The notes under the pieces were generated by a model, which saw only the letters and a program-made list of their open reading frames with translations, searched no databases and was not told the origin of the DNA. Shown piece after piece: positions 44,301 through 53,461 of a stretch of 53,749 nt of DNA. Source of the stretch: Lachnospiraceae bacterium (GTDB lineage Bacteria; Bacillota; Clostridia; Lachnospirales; Lachnospiraceae); contig JAAUZX010000011.1 of the NCBI GenBank assembly GCA_014804365.1, positions 91,800 to 145,548 of the forward strand, in the 5' to 3' direction. The translations under genes and the position numbers were made by a program. Positions within the stretch are counted from its first letter, which is position 1. Each line of letters starts with the position of its first letter.

Positions 44301-44503
44301 ATCATATCTTTGATAACACGGGTCAGCACGTGCCCGATATGGGGCTTGCCGTTTGCCGTCGGCGGTCCGTCATAGAATGTGTATGTTTCTCCCTCCTTAC
44401 GGGAATCCATACTCTTCCGGAAAATGTCATTGTCTTTCCAGAACCGGCAGACTTCCTTCTCTCTGTCTACAAAATTTAAACTTGTGTCAACTTTTTGATA
44501 CAT
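41348..44503 (-). CDS. ileS: Isoleucyl-tRNA synthetase
   Basis: A 1051-residue class I synthetase. It has HIGH at 55-58 (GKPHIGHVLTR), KMSKS near 602 (GQKMSKSKGNAVDPF), an editing domain between them, zinc-type Cys pairs (CPRCG; CEECG and CPDCG) and a long C-terminal anticodon region. The length and sequence resemble the IleS2/eukaryote-like class, which is often less sensitive to mupirocin. It is controlled by the T-box leader upstream. ATG 44503 has AGGAGGAGCGCACC. An open frame of 338 codons on the opposite strand (41213-42229) is only a shadow. Confidence 0.95.
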   Translation of the reverse strand: MYQKVDTSLNFVDREKEVCRFWKDNDIFRKSMDSRKEGETYTFYDGPPTANGKPHIGHVLTRVIKDMIPRYRTMKGCMVPRKAGWDTHGLPVELEVERLLGLDGKEQIEEYGLDPFISKCKESVWKYKGMWEDFSDTVGFWADMDDPYVTYHDDFIESEWWALKQIWDKGLLYKGFKIVPYCPRCGTPLSSHEVAQGYKAVKERSAVVRFKVVGEDAYFLAWTTTPWTLPSNVALCVNPNETYVKVKAADGCTYYMAQALLDNVLGKLAEEGKPAYEVLETYVGTDLEYKEYEPLFACAGESAAKQKKKAHFVTCDNYVTMTDGTGIVHIAPAFGEDDAQVGRKYDLPFVQFVDGKGEMTQETPYAGLFVKKADPEILKDLDKEGKLFDAPKFEHDYPFCWRCDTPLIYYARESWFIKMTAVRDDLVRNNKTVNWIPKSIGEGRFGNWLENIQDWGISRNRYWGTPLNVWECEECGHMESIGSREELEKMSGNPAAQTVELHRPYIDEITITCPDCGKTMKRVPEVIDCWFDSGAMPFAQHHYPFENKELFEQQFPAQFISEAVDQTRGWFYSLMAESTLLFNCAPFENVIVMGHVQDENGQKMSKSKGNAVDPFEALETYGADAIRWYFYINSAPWLPNRFHGKAVQEGQRKFLGTLWNTYAFFVLYANIDNFDATKYSLEYDKLPVMDKWLLSKLNTVIGEVDTNLDNYRIPEAARALDEFVDEMSNWYVRRSRERFWAKGMEQDKINAYMTLYTALVTICKCAAPMIPFMTEEIYLNLVRSVDESAPESIHLCDFPVSDEKMIDKQLEDDMEEVLKIVVMGRAARNTANIKNRQPIGTMFVKAEHTLGEFYQDIIKDELNVKKIEFSDDVSAFTSYSFKPQLKTVGPKYGKQLNGIRAYLSEVDGTKAMDELKAQGALKFDVDGVEIVLAEEDLLIETAQKDGYVSEADNSVTVVLDTNLSEELIEEGFVYEVISKIQTMRKDAGFEVMDHIKVSINGNDKVAGIVQKNAEAISGKVLAEAIVTEEALAVAKEWNVNGEKVTIGVEKV

Positions 44504-44517
44504 GGTGCGCTCCTCCT

Positions 44518-44777
44518 AAAAAAATTAAAGACCTCATCCCGTAAAAGGACGAGGTCAATTTGCTCGTGATACCACCTGTTACGACGTACTGCCATCCTTA
44601 TAAAATGGCTATACGGTTCCCGATAACGGCGGGAGGCCGTCATTTCCTACTTGTTCCCGCTTAAGGAAGGTTCGGTCTGAAACTCGGAAGTGATCTTCCC
44701 TGATCCCCTACTCGCACCGGTCTTCCACCATCACCGGCTCGCTGTGCCTTTGAGAAATCAGATACTGTCTTCTTCAA
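44518..44777 (-). promoter_or_regulatory. T-box riboswitch of ileS, isoleucine specifier AUC
   Basis: The minus strand shows all parts of a T-box. The Stem I base GAAG pairs with CTTC, with the AGTA S-turn on the 5' side. The specifier ATC (44694-44692) is followed by A and then CTTCC. The T-box sequence AGGTGGTATCACGAG lies at 44562-44577. The terminator GACCTCGTCC/GGATGAGGTC (44530-44556) has a T-run to 44518. Uncharged tRNA-Ile should pair with AUC and with the T-box bulge and prevent termination, raising ileS expression. Confidence 0.9.
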
Positions 44778-44799
44778 CGTCTGTGAATAATATTACTAA

Positions 44800-44835
44800 T
44801 TATAATATATAGTATATCCGCCTTGCTGTTGTCAA
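44800..44835 (-). promoter_or_regulatory. Promoter of the ileS T-box transcript
   Basis: A perfect TTGACA lies at 44835-44830 on the minus strand, followed by a TATA-rich stretch holding several possible -10 boxes down to 44800. The exact -10 is unclear. Confidence 0.5.
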
Positions 44836-44870
44836 GAGGGAATCCGTGAAAATCCTGTAAAGACAGTTCA

Positions 44871-46613
44871 TTATACCACAAAACCTTCAGACACCTTCTT
44901 GAGTTCCACCGCTGTCTGCGCATTCTGGCGTGTTTCCTGATAAATATCGTTGGTTGCCTCAGAGAGATCCAAGACATTTCCAGCCACACTCTGAATGCCC
45001 AAAGCGCTTTCCTCGACAGACGATGAGACCCCACTAATATTCTGAACAACCGAAGAAATCTGCCTGTTTATGGAATCAACACTGCCTTGTATCCTGCTCA
45101 TAATACCAGAAACATTATCTGCATCATTTAAGTACTGCTCTGACATCGTCTCAAACTTCTTATAATCTTCCATGATATCCGCATCGACAAAATCCAACAT
45201 CTTCTTGCTGCACGCGCTCAAAGACTGTACAACAGATATAACCTTGTTGTTTAATTCCTGTATTGCGGCAACATTTGTCTTACTGTTATCCGCCAGATTA
45301 CGAATTTCCTCCGCCACGACAGCAAATCCTCTGCCGGATTCTCCTGCCCTTGCCGCTTCAATAGCTGCATTTAATGCCAGCAGATTCGTTTGGTCGGCGA
45401 TGCTTAAGATCGTTGCTGTCAACTCATTTACTTTATCAATGCTTCGGCTTTCTTCTATGTCTCTCGACATTGTGCCTTTGATCGACTCAACCATCTTTTC
45501 CGATTTTTGTCTGCTCTCCGTGGTTTGTGTACGAATGTATCCGGCTCTCTCCTTTAAATCCGCTGCGAATTCTGTTCCCTCATCCACCTTCACCGTAATA
45601 TCATCTGTTTCTCCGGAAATCCCCTGCATTTCACCCTTCATCTGATTGACCAGTGACGAAACTTCCTCGCTCCCTGCGGAAAGTTCTTCCATCACTGACG
45701 ACAAATCAGTGATTTTATCATTGGAGGCTGCGCACTGCACTTCTGTTCTATTGGCTGCTTCTTCCATATATGTAGTGGTTTTCTGAATTCTCAACGTAAT
45801 TTTCCGGAAAGATTCTAACAATTGATTCATACTGTCCATCAACTGACCGATCTCATCTTTACGCTTCACCTCAAACCTTTCGGTCAAATCACCTCTTCCT
45901 TCCGATATCTCCAAGGCAATCTGCTGCATTTTCTGACTCGTCTGCTTGATAGGACGAAGCATTTCCCTGTAAATGATGAAAATAGAAATAACAGTACTTA
46001 ATATACAGATGATTGATACGGCCCAATTACTCCTGTTCGCTGCCTGAATGCGGTCCTCCAAATCGACCTGCGCCTCTGCAATACACCGGTCGAAGATCTC
46101 CTCCAGATCCACGCACACTTGCTCCTGTGAGAGAATCGCGGTCAGGGCATCCGTTCCCATATACATCTTTGCCCCGACAAAATCATTGTCCTTTCTCAGA
46201 CCGCTGACCATCTGCATACTATTAAGCATAGCATTGCACCCGATATCGTACTGCTCAAATATTGCTATCAATTCTTCGTTTTCCGTCATCGCGCAATATG
46301 TTTTCAGTTCCGTAAGCAGTCCCTTTACCGCTTCCACCTCGGCATCCAGATTCCCATAGATATCTCCGGCAATTGCAAGATCCTCATCGGAACTGCCTAT
46401 CAGAATATTGGCATATTTCTGTGTTGTTTCTACCCTTTTACCGACTTTGCCGTACAGCTCCTGAATCCGGATGTAAACTTCATTCATTTGGGATGCGGAT
46501 TTTTCGATTTTCTTAAAGTCACGATCCGAAAAAAAAGTGTTGATTAATACCGCAGCTAAAATGACTGACAAACTGATTAAAACTTTTAACTGAATTGATA
46601 CACTCTTTTGCAT
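44871..46613 (-). CDS. Methyl-accepting chemotaxis protein
   Basis: A 580-residue transmembrane chemoreceptor: TM1 ([18 protein letters not shown], about 10-28), an outer helical four-helix-bundle-type ligand domain (29-190), TM2 ([19 protein letters not shown]), HAMP (about 213-270), and a signalling coiled coil with the conserved tip [19 protein letters not shown] followed by [14 protein letters not shown]. It relays ligand binding to CheA/CheW. It lies 7 bases after the sugar-binding/GGDEF gene and is the last gene of the glycan operon, so its ligand may be a sugar of that pathway. No other chemotaxis gene is near. Confidence 0.93.
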   Translation of the reverse strand: MQKSVSIQLKVLISLSVILAAVLINTFFSDRDFKKIEKSASQMNEVYIRIQELYGKVGKRVETTQKYANILIGSSDEDLAIAGDIYGNLDAEVEAVKGLLTELKTYCAMTENEELIAIFEQYDIGCNAMLNSMQMVSGLRKDNDFVGAKMYMGTDALTAILSQEQVCVDLEEIFDRCIAEAQVDLEDRIQAANRSNWAVSIICILSTVISIFIIYREMLRPIKQTSQKMQQIALEISEGRGDLTERFEVKRKDEIGQLMDSMNQLLESFRKITLRIQKTTTYMEEAANRTEVQCAASNDKITDLSSVMEELSAGSEEVSSLVNQMKGEMQGISGETDDITVKVDEGTEFAADLKERAGYIRTQTTESRQKSEKMVESIKGTMSRDIEESRSIDKVNELTATILSIADQTNLLALNAAIEAARAGESGRGFAVVAEEIRNLADNSKTNVAAIQELNNKVISVVQSLSACSKKMLDFVDADIMEDYKKFETMSEQYLNDADNVSGIMSRIQGSVDSINRQISSVVQNISGVSSSVEESALGIQSVAGNVLDLSEATNDIYQETRQNAQTAVELKKVSEGFVV

Positions 46614-46620
46614 ATTCGCC

Positions 46621-48480
46621 TCATCCTCGCGTTTTCTTCATACTATACATTTCCTGATCGGCCTGTTTCATAAGCTGGTCCAGTTGGAAGTCCTGTGTCA
46701 TCGAAACCGACTGAAACCCTATACTCACGCTCATCTCATAAGGTTTCTCATTCTGCCGTCTGCACTCTTCAAGCCGCAGATTCAGATTTTCCGTCAGCCC
46801 TGCGAATTCATCACCCTTCGTATACGGCCCTAAAACTACAAATTCATCGCCGCCGTAACGCATGAGAAGCTGCTCCTCATTCTTGAGCTTTTTCATATAA
46901 TCAGCCACCGTCTTAATATAGAAGTCGCCTTCCTCATGCCCGTACCCGTCATTCACACGCTTCAGCTTATTGATGTCCACAAACAACATACCGATCGGTG
47001 TATTATTCTGCTTACACTCTTTTAGAAGCTTATCTGCGAAGTGAAAAAAACCGGCCCTGTTATAGATCTGTGTCAGGCTGTCCAACATCCAGACATCCTT
47101 GAGTTTCTTTACCAGACGTTTCAGTTCTCCCTGTTTACGCATACTTTCCAAAGCATTTGAGATATTCATAAGCCATACTTGGAACTGCGTACTGTTATAC
47201 GGAAGTTCGCTGCCACACATCACCAGATATCCAAGACAGTTTTTTCTGAAATGTACCGGTGCAACTATACACATACGGTTAGCGATTTTTTCCATACACT
47301 CCCTTGGCAGAAGTTCTTTACACTCAAAATACGGATATTCCGTAAAGGTGCCGCTTTCGTATGCAACCGGAATATATATTTTCTCGGAATAATCTTCTTT
47401 GATCCGGTAATCATACTCGATTGTATCTCCCGCCACGCTGTCCTCACAGAGACACAGATACACAAAGGAAAAGTCCAGTTGTGCTATATATTCCTTTAGA
47501 CATTTATAAAAATCCTGCATATTATCGCAATCATTCAGATCAGATACCATGTTCTTATTAATTTCCGCCATATTGACGACTGCAAGCTTATTGCTCACAT
47601 TTTTTAACTGAACTTCCGAAAGATTGCGTATCTTGTGCTCCTGACATCCGCAGCTTCCTCTGTAATGGTATTTCACCTCAAATTTCCGGCTTGCTGTCTG
47701 CCTTCCTTCTGCCAGAGCCTTACAGGCTTCATAACCAATCTGGCTCTGAGGTTTCTCTACCGTTGTAATCTTCGGCGTCAGGTTAGAGGCATCCGACGTA
47801 TGGTCAAAGCCTGTAATTAATATATCTTTGCCCACCTGAACGCCACGACTGCAAAACTCTAAATAAGCACCCAATGCCATATCATCATTGGCACAGATCA
47901 GCGCGTCCGGCAGTTTTTCACCGGATTCCATCAGACGCTCCGCAAGCATTCTGCCGCCATCTATCCAAAAATCACCATAGTGAATCCTATCTTTTCCAAG
48001 CGTTAAACCATGCTCCTTTATGGCATCCATAGCGCCTTCTAATCGTTCAACGCTTTCCAGGTTCTGCTCCGGTCCGGATAAATAGCAGATGTCCTGCACT
48101 TCGTGCACTTCTATCAAATGAGATACAATACCCCGCATAGCTTCCCGATTATCTACATAGAATGCTGGTATTTCGGGAATATGGCTTTCAATACTAATGA
48201 CAGGCGTGCCGGAATCTATGATCTTCTGTGTGATTTCAGCCGCAAACTGTTCATTCTGTATGGTATCTCTCGCAAAAATAATTCCGTCGTATTGCGTAAG
48301 ATCCGGTAAAAATAAGATCTGAAATTCCCCGATTCCATACTCCGACTGCCTGTAGATATCGCCATTACAGGTGAATACAAAAATATTGATATTTTCTTCA
48401 TCTGCATATTTTCTGATTCCTTCCATAAGGCGGCTCTGGGCTTCATATGCAATACCGCCGACAAACACAGCAATTTTCAT
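46621..48480 (-). CDS. Periplasmic-binding-type sugar sensor fused to a GGDEF diguanylate cyclase
   Basis: A 619-residue soluble protein. Residues 1-275 are a LacI/RbsB-type ligand-binding fold ([45 protein letters not shown]) without the LacI helix-turn-helix and without a signal peptide. About 300-440 is a GAF-like or linker region with several Cys. The C-terminal GGDEF domain starts at [13 protein letters not shown], with the intact signature [12 protein letters not shown] (about 540). The RxxD inhibitory site expected just before GGDEF is absent. It should make cyclic di-GMP in response to an intracellular sugar or derivative. It overlaps the rhamnosidase gene by 4 bases (ATGA). The ligand is unknown. 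Confidence 0.88.
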   Translation of the reverse strand: MKIAVFVGGIAYEAQSRLMEGIRKYADEENINIFVFTCNGDIYRQSEYGIGEFQILFLPDLTQYDGIIFARDTIQNEQFAAEITQKIIDSGTPVISIESHIPEIPAFYVDNREAMRGIVSHLIEVHEVQDICYLSGPEQNLESVERLEGAMDAIKEHGLTLGKDRIHYGDFWIDGGRMLAERLMESGEKLPDALICANDDMALGAYLEFCSRGVQVGKDILITGFDHTSDASNLTPKITTVEKPQSQIGYEACKALAEGRQTASRKFEVKYHYRGSCGCQEHKIRNLSEVQLKNVSNKLAVVNMAEINKNMVSDLNDCDNMQDFYKCLKEYIAQLDFSFVYLCLCEDSVAGDTIEYDYRIKEDYSEKIYIPVAYESGTFTEYPYFECKELLPRECMEKIANRMCIVAPVHFRKNCLGYLVMCGSELPYNSTQFQVWLMNISNALESMRKQGELKRLVKKLKDVWMLDSLTQIYNRAGFFHFADKLLKECKQNNTPIGMLFVDINKLKRVNDGYGHEEGDFYIKTVADYMKKLKNEEQLLMRYGGDEFVVLGPYTKGDEFAGLTENLNLRLEECRRQNEKPYEMSVSIGFQSVSMTQDFQLDQLMKQADQEMYSMKKTRG

Positions 48481-51044
48481 AGGCTTTCTCCATTATTGTC
48501 AAAACAATATGTTCCGCATTCCAGCAGGCAGCTCTTGCCGTTCGGGAATACTATTTTTGCATTTGCATTAAATGGTATTTCTATATAATACTGAAATCCG
48601 GTTTCTTCATTGTAGCTCCAATTGCTTATATACGTGCCGAATACGGATTCCCATTTTCCTTTGGCATAAGAAAATCTCTTATCCGGCATAGGCTTGATTA
48701 TCATTTTGACCTCTTTACCCATATCCGGATGAAATCCGCACATATAACGATACATCCAGTCCGCAATGCTTCCGTATGCATAATGGTTTAAGCTGTTCAT
48801 TCCCGTCCCGCTTATCACACCATTTTCATCTAAGGAATTCCATCGTTCCCAAACTGTCGTTGCACCAAGATTCACCTCGTGAAGCCATCCAGGATACTCT
48901 TCATTTAAAAGTAAATCGTAGGCTAAAGAATTTAATTCATTTTCCGATAATGCAGGACATAAAACGGGAGTCCCCGCAAATCCCGTATTCAGATGTCCGT
49001 TATTTTTCTCTATAAGCTGTTTCAAATCTTCCTTGAGATTCTCTTTGGCATTATCCGGATATAGTCCGATCGATAACAGAAATGCACATGCTGTCTGGGT
49101 CAGTTCAATGTTCAATCTGCCTTCCTCTGTAAAATAAAATGTATTGAATGCTTTCCTGATATGCTCTGCAAGTTCCGAATACTCCCGCTTCTCTTCGAGT
49201 CCCAGAACCTCTGCTGCCTTTGCCACCGTCAACGTTGACTGATAATAGCATGCAGATGCCAGAAACTGGGAGTCCGTCTTTCCGATCGGATTATGGATAT
49301 TCCCGTTATCCAGTGCGAGCCAGTCTCCTAAATGCCGGTCGTTCTGCCACAGATACGGCACTTCATTTTCCTGCGACCGCATACGAATATATTCCACCCA
49401 TGACCGCATCATAGGATACTGTTCCCTTAACAAAGACTCATCTCCATAATATCCGTATAAAGTCCACGGAAGCATTGTCGCAACATCGCTCCAGATACAG
49501 GCTCCTCCATCCAGATAAAAAGGATTTGTATTCTCTCTTACCGGAACCTTCGGTCTTGGTGCGAAGAACGGAACCGCGCCGTTCATCAATTTTTGTTCCA
49601 GATACAGGCTCCTTGCATAATGTCTGAAAAATGCGTTACTGTCCATATGAAAACATGCTGTGTTCGCAAAAATATTCGCATCTCCGGTCCACCCCATGCG
49701 CTCGTCTCTCTGGGGACAGTCCGTCGGAATATCCAGAAAGTTGCATTTCTGGGAACGTACCGTATTCTCAAACAACTTATTCACTTTTGGATTTGAAGTC
49801 TCAATACTTCCGGTTTCCTCAAGATCGGACATAACCCTATATGCATGGAAAGTCAGCTTCTGATTGTTTTTTAAACCTTCCACTTTGACATACCGAAAAC
49901 CATAATATGTAAAATGAGGACGAACTATTTTCTCTTTTCCATCAGAAGTATAAACAAATTCCGCCTTCGCCGTCCTTAAATTCTCCCTGTAAAACTCTTG
50001 ATTCTGCAACACTTCACCATACTGAAGCCTAATCTGCTGTCCCTGCTCCAATAAACCGGTAAATTCTACCCAGCCGGTAATGCTCTCGCCAAAATCCAGC
50101 AACAAATATCCGTCCGGATGCACTTCTTCCGAAACCGGAATGAATTCTTCTGTCTTCCGAATGGGAGGATTCGTTCTGGCCGTCAACAGGGATTTATCAT
50201 CCTGTAATACCTCAACGGCAAGCCGCACTGATTTCAGCGTATCATCCTGCCACTCTCCGTCATAAATCCCGTTTTCCAGAATATTGCTTTCCTGTGCCTT
50301 CCAGCTTGCATCCGTACTAATACATGCGGTTTCACCGGACTCATATTCCAGATGTAATTCCGCAATACACTTCTTCCTGCCTCCATAAAGATCCAGATAT
50401 ACATCGTCAAATCCGAACCTTCCCTTATACCAGCCCTCTCCCAGAAGGACACTGATACGGTTATCACCCTTTTCTAACATTTCGGTGACATCAAAGGTCT
50501 GATATTCCATTAACAGATCATACGAATGATATCCCGGAAGGAGATATTCATCTCCCGCCTTTGTACCATTGATATCCACCTCATAAAGCCCGGCGCCGAA
50601 AATATACAGTCTCGCTTTTTCCAGCTTGTTTTCTACTGCAAAATCGCGGTACAATACCGGCATCCGTGTTTTATCTTCCGGCACCGAAATCCAGTCAGCC
50701 GTCCACTTCTCTTCTAATTTGGCTGTCTCAAACCATGCTGTTTCGCTTTCTGCGCTCTCGGCCGGCTGCAGCCCTGCATTATGTACTTCAACGAAAACCT
50801 TCCAAAAATAACGCGTACGTGGTTTCAGATTCATCTGCACTTCCAGCCTGCACTGTCTGAAGTCATGCAGAATACCGCTGTCATAAACAGGCTCACTCAT
50901 ATCTTCTGTCTCAGATATGATTAACCGCACCTCGTCTGAATACTTTGCAGCAGTCTCCTCTACTTTCCAAGAAAGTGTCAGATATGAGAAATCATACCCT
51001 ATCGGCTTTTCTAAATGATTGACTCTCAGATGTTTTATTCTCAT
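48477..51044 (-). CDS. Alpha-L-rhamnosidase, GH78
   Basis: An 855-residue GH78 enzyme with N-terminal beta-sandwich domains (SAESETAWFETAKLEEKWTA; GAGLYEVDINGTKAGDEYL), then the (alpha/alpha)6 catalytic domain with TDCPQRDERMGWTGDANIF (about 441-459), which holds conserved acidic residues, and NSLNHYAYGSIADWMYRYM near the end. It removes terminal L-rhamnose from plant glycans or glycosides. It lacks a signal peptide, so it works in the cytoplasm on imported material. It lies 46 bases after the GH3 gene and is coupled to the GGDEF sensor gene downstream. ATG 51044 has GGAAGGATAAGAAT. Confidence 0.92.
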   Translation of the reverse strand: MRIKHLRVNHLEKPIGYDFSYLTLSWKVEETAAKYSDEVRLIISETEDMSEPVYDSGILHDFRQCRLEVQMNLKPRTRYFWKVFVEVHNAGLQPAESAESETAWFETAKLEEKWTADWISVPEDKTRMPVLYRDFAVENKLEKARLYIFGAGLYEVDINGTKAGDEYLLPGYHSYDLLMEYQTFDVTEMLEKGDNRISVLLGEGWYKGRFGFDDVYLDLYGGRKKCIAELHLEYESGETACISTDASWKAQESNILENGIYDGEWQDDTLKSVRLAVEVLQDDKSLLTARTNPPIRKTEEFIPVSEEVHPDGYLLLDFGESITGWVEFTGLLEQGQQIRLQYGEVLQNQEFYRENLRTAKAEFVYTSDGKEKIVRPHFTYYGFRYVKVEGLKNNQKLTFHAYRVMSDLEETGSIETSNPKVNKLFENTVRSQKCNFLDIPTDCPQRDERMGWTGDANIFANTACFHMDSNAFFRHYARSLYLEQKLMNGAVPFFAPRPKVPVRENTNPFYLDGGACIWSDVATMLPWTLYGYYGDESLLREQYPMMRSWVEYIRMRSQENEVPYLWQNDRHLGDWLALDNGNIHNPIGKTDSQFLASACYYQSTLTVAKAAEVLGLEEKREYSELAEHIRKAFNTFYFTEEGRLNIELTQTACAFLLSIGLYPDNAKENLKEDLKQLIEKNNGHLNTGFAGTPVLCPALSENELNSLAYDLLLNEEYPGWLHEVNLGATTVWERWNSLDENGVISGTGMNSLNHYAYGSIADWMYRYMCGFHPDMGKEVKMIIKPMPDKRFSYAKGKWESVFGTYISNWSYNEETGFQYYIEIPFNANAKIVFPNGKSCLLECGTYCFDNNGESL

Positions 51045-51090
51045 ATTCTTATCCTTCCCACACTCGTTTTATAGTTGTCAGGTGACCCTG

Positions 51091-52773
51091 TTAATACGAA
51101 AGATCTTTTCTTCCACAGAACGGATCCACAGGGTTCTTCCCTTTGAATTCGCTGTTACCGGTTATCTTCTCTACCACGGCTTCTATCACATATTCGTTAT
51201 TGGAATAGCAATTGATGTAAGTTTTTATCATCGGTACATCCAATAAATGATACGGATTGGCTACACTGATGAATAAAACCGGAATCTCATTTGCAAACCA
51301 CGGTACATTGTTGCCCTGTCCCCAGAATGTGTACCAGTTCAATCGATTGGTAGTCTGGTTGCTGGCATTTTCAACGTTACCGATATAGATAACCAAATCA
51401 TATTTTTCCTTAAAAGTTTTTACGTTATCAACGCCTATTTCGAAATTCTCTTTCTCATAGACAAAGACCTGAAATTTCTTCTTTTCCAGTTCTTCCTTTA
51501 CCTGCTTTAAAACACGTTCATTGGAAGGAAAACCTCCCATAATTTCAAGCAGAACTTTAGGATACCGCTCTGCGCTGACAGGCAATAATTTCTGTGTATC
51601 CTTAACCAGTGTAATTGATCTGTCCGCCAGTTCTTTTGCCCACTCTGTATGCTGCCTGCTCTTTAACACCTGCAGACTGTCCTCCGGCGGAACCAATGTT
51701 CCCGCAGCCTTCTTCTCATGAAGCTTAAGCGCCGCCTTTAATGCCAGAATTCTTTTGTTAGCTTCCAGCAGACGTTTTTCCGAAAGAACGCCGCTCTTGT
51801 ATCCATCCATCATAAACTGATAGTCTTCCGCCAGATCTTTATTAAACAGAAACATATCACACCCGCTTTCGATTGCAAGCGGTACGGATTTTTCCCTTGC
51901 CATCGCCGACGTGAATCCAACCATCGGCGTCGCATCGGTAATAACCAAACCGTTAAAGCCCAATTTATCCCGCAGCAGGTTATTTAATAATTCTCTGGAC
52001 AGCGATGCAGGAATCGTACTTCCTGCTGTCTGCGGATTATAATGCTCCTGATACGCCGGCATCGCAATATGCCCTGCCATAACAGTCAGCGCTCCGTCTT
52101 CAATCAACCGCCGGTATATCTTTCCGTAAGTTTCATCCCATTCCTCCATTGATAAGCTGTTGACGGAAGTAACCAAATGTTGATCCCGTTCATCTACTCC
52201 GTCGCCGGGAAAATGCTTTACGGAAACTGCCACATTACATTCTTTTGCGGCACGCATATATTCTTTTGCATATGTATACACAGTATCCGGATCATCACCA
52301 TAAGTCCTGACATTGGTAATCGGATTATGATAATTCCTGTCAATATCAACCACCGGTGCAAACGCCCAGTTAATCCCAAGCGCTGCCGCCTCCGTACATG
52401 CAATTTTACCAAGGCGGTAAGCATATTTCTTGTCTCCCGCGGCCGCGCATGCCATCTGCTTACCATAGGGAGTTCCGTTAGTGGCGGCACCGTCTCCGCC
52501 CGCTTCGAGATTGGAGGGAATCAACAACGGAATAAGGGAATGACTTTGCGCATATTCAAAAGTCTTTCTCATTTCTTCACCGACACCGTCACGGAAGAAC
52601 AGTCCGCCTATATGAAATCCTAACATCATATCCAGGTATTCCGGTTCTGTAGAATATCCGATCGGACAGAAGAGTGCCCCGATCTTTTCTTCTAAAGTCA
52701 TCTGCTCCAATGTTTTTTCTACCCATTCAACCTCTGCATCGTTTAAACAAAAAGGCTTCTTTTTTAAGTCCAT
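51091..52773 (-). CDS. Glycoside hydrolase family 3 enzyme (NagZ-like)
   Basis: A 560-residue GH3 protein without signal peptide. The barrel domain has the NagZ-type loop KHFPGDGVDERDQHL (about 184) and the nucleophile Asp in GLVITDATPM (about 276). The second alpha/beta domain begins at DRSITLVKDTQKLLPV. The D-x-H loop is the catalytic acid/base hallmark of the beta-N-acetylglucosaminidase branch, so activity on a beta-linked sugar such as GlcNAc is likely, although beta-glucosidase-type substrates are possible in this operon. It lies 31 bases downstream of pgmB. ATG 52773 has AGAGGAAGACT. Confidence 0.87.
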   Translation of the reverse strand: MDLKKKPFCLNDAEVEWVEKTLEQMTLEEKIGALFCPIGYSTEPEYLDMMLGFHIGGLFFRDGVGEEMRKTFEYAQSHSLIPLLIPSNLEAGGDGAATNGTPYGKQMACAAAGDKKYAYRLGKIACTEAAALGINWAFAPVVDIDRNYHNPITNVRTYGDDPDTVYTYAKEYMRAAKECNVAVSVKHFPGDGVDERDQHLVTSVNSLSMEEWDETYGKIYRRLIEDGALTVMAGHIAMPAYQEHYNPQTAGSTIPASLSRELLNNLLRDKLGFNGLVITDATPMVGFTSAMAREKSVPLAIESGCDMFLFNKDLAEDYQFMMDGYKSGVLSEKRLLEANKRILALKAALKLHEKKAAGTLVPPEDSLQVLKSRQHTEWAKELADRSITLVKDTQKLLPVSAERYPKVLLEIMGGFPSNERVLKQVKEELEKKKFQVFVYEKENFEIGVDNVKTFKEKYDLVIYIGNVENASNQTTNRLNWYTFWGQGNNVPWFANEIPVLFISVANPYHLLDVPMIKTYINCYSNNEYVIEAVVEKITGNSEFKGKNPVDPFCGRKDLSY

Positions 52774-52804
52774 AGTCTTCCTCTCATTCTATCACTTCTA
52801 ACTT

Positions 52805-53443
52805 CTACAGTGCAATTCCAATCAAGTCACTAAAAGAATTCATTGCATGCGTAACCGCTTCACTCTCTGCCGCTTCTCCCAGCCCTGCGCTGTCAAATCC
52901 TCCGGCTTTTGCAGCCTCTACTCCGGCCTTTGCATCTTCTACCACGAGGCAGTCAGCCGGTGCCATATGTAAAAATTCCGCTGCCTTTATAAAGACTTCC
53001 GGGTCCGGTTTCGATTTGGAAATATTGCTCCCGTCACTGACAGCATCAAAATAATCTTTTAATCCCAATCGTTCCAGAATAAATTTTGCATTTTTGCTCG
53101 ATGATCCTATTGCAAGTTTCAGTCCGCTTTTCCGAAGCGAATCTAAAGTCTCTTTGACTTCCGAAGACAAGTCTTTCTCTGTCATTTGTCCCAGCAGTTC
53201 CACATACGTTTTGTTTTTCTCTTCCGCCAGTGCCTGTTTTTCTTCCTGAGTAAGCTCTTTATCGCACCGCTCCAGAATAATCTCGAGACTTTCCATGCGG
53301 CTTACACCCCTCAAGCGGTTGTTGATCGTTTCATCAAAATATATTCCCATGCCATCTGCCATTTTCTTCCATGCCAGATAATGATACTTATCTGTAAAAC
53401 AAATTACACCATCCAAATCAAAAATCACTGCTTTATACTTCAT
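52805..53443 (-). CDS. pgmB: Beta-phosphoglucomutase (HAD superfamily)
   Basis: A 212-residue HAD enzyme: nucleophile and acid/base Asp9/Asp11 in FDLDGVI, the cap-domain loop RLRGVSRMESLEIIL, the motif II Ser in AIGSSSKNAKFIL, Lys in SKSKPDPEVF and the metal-binding DCLVVEDAKAGVEAA. All are features of beta-phosphoglucomutase, which interconverts beta-glucose-1-phosphate and glucose-6-phosphate. It would fit an operon where a phosphorylase acts elsewhere, or act on another sugar phosphate. ATG 53443 has GGAGGGCGCA. Confidence 0.88.
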   Translation of the reverse strand: MKYKAVIFDLDGVICFTDKYHYLAWKKMADGMGIYFDETINNRLRGVSRMESLEIILERCDKELTQEEKQALAEEKNKTYVELLGQMTEKDLSSEVKETLDSLRKSGLKLAIGSSSKNAKFILERLGLKDYFDAVSDGSNISKSKPDPEVFIKAAEFLHMAPADCLVVEDAKAGVEAAKAGGFDSAGLGEAAESEAVTHAMNSFSDLIGIAL

Positions 53444-53461
53444 TGCGCCCTCCAGGGAAAC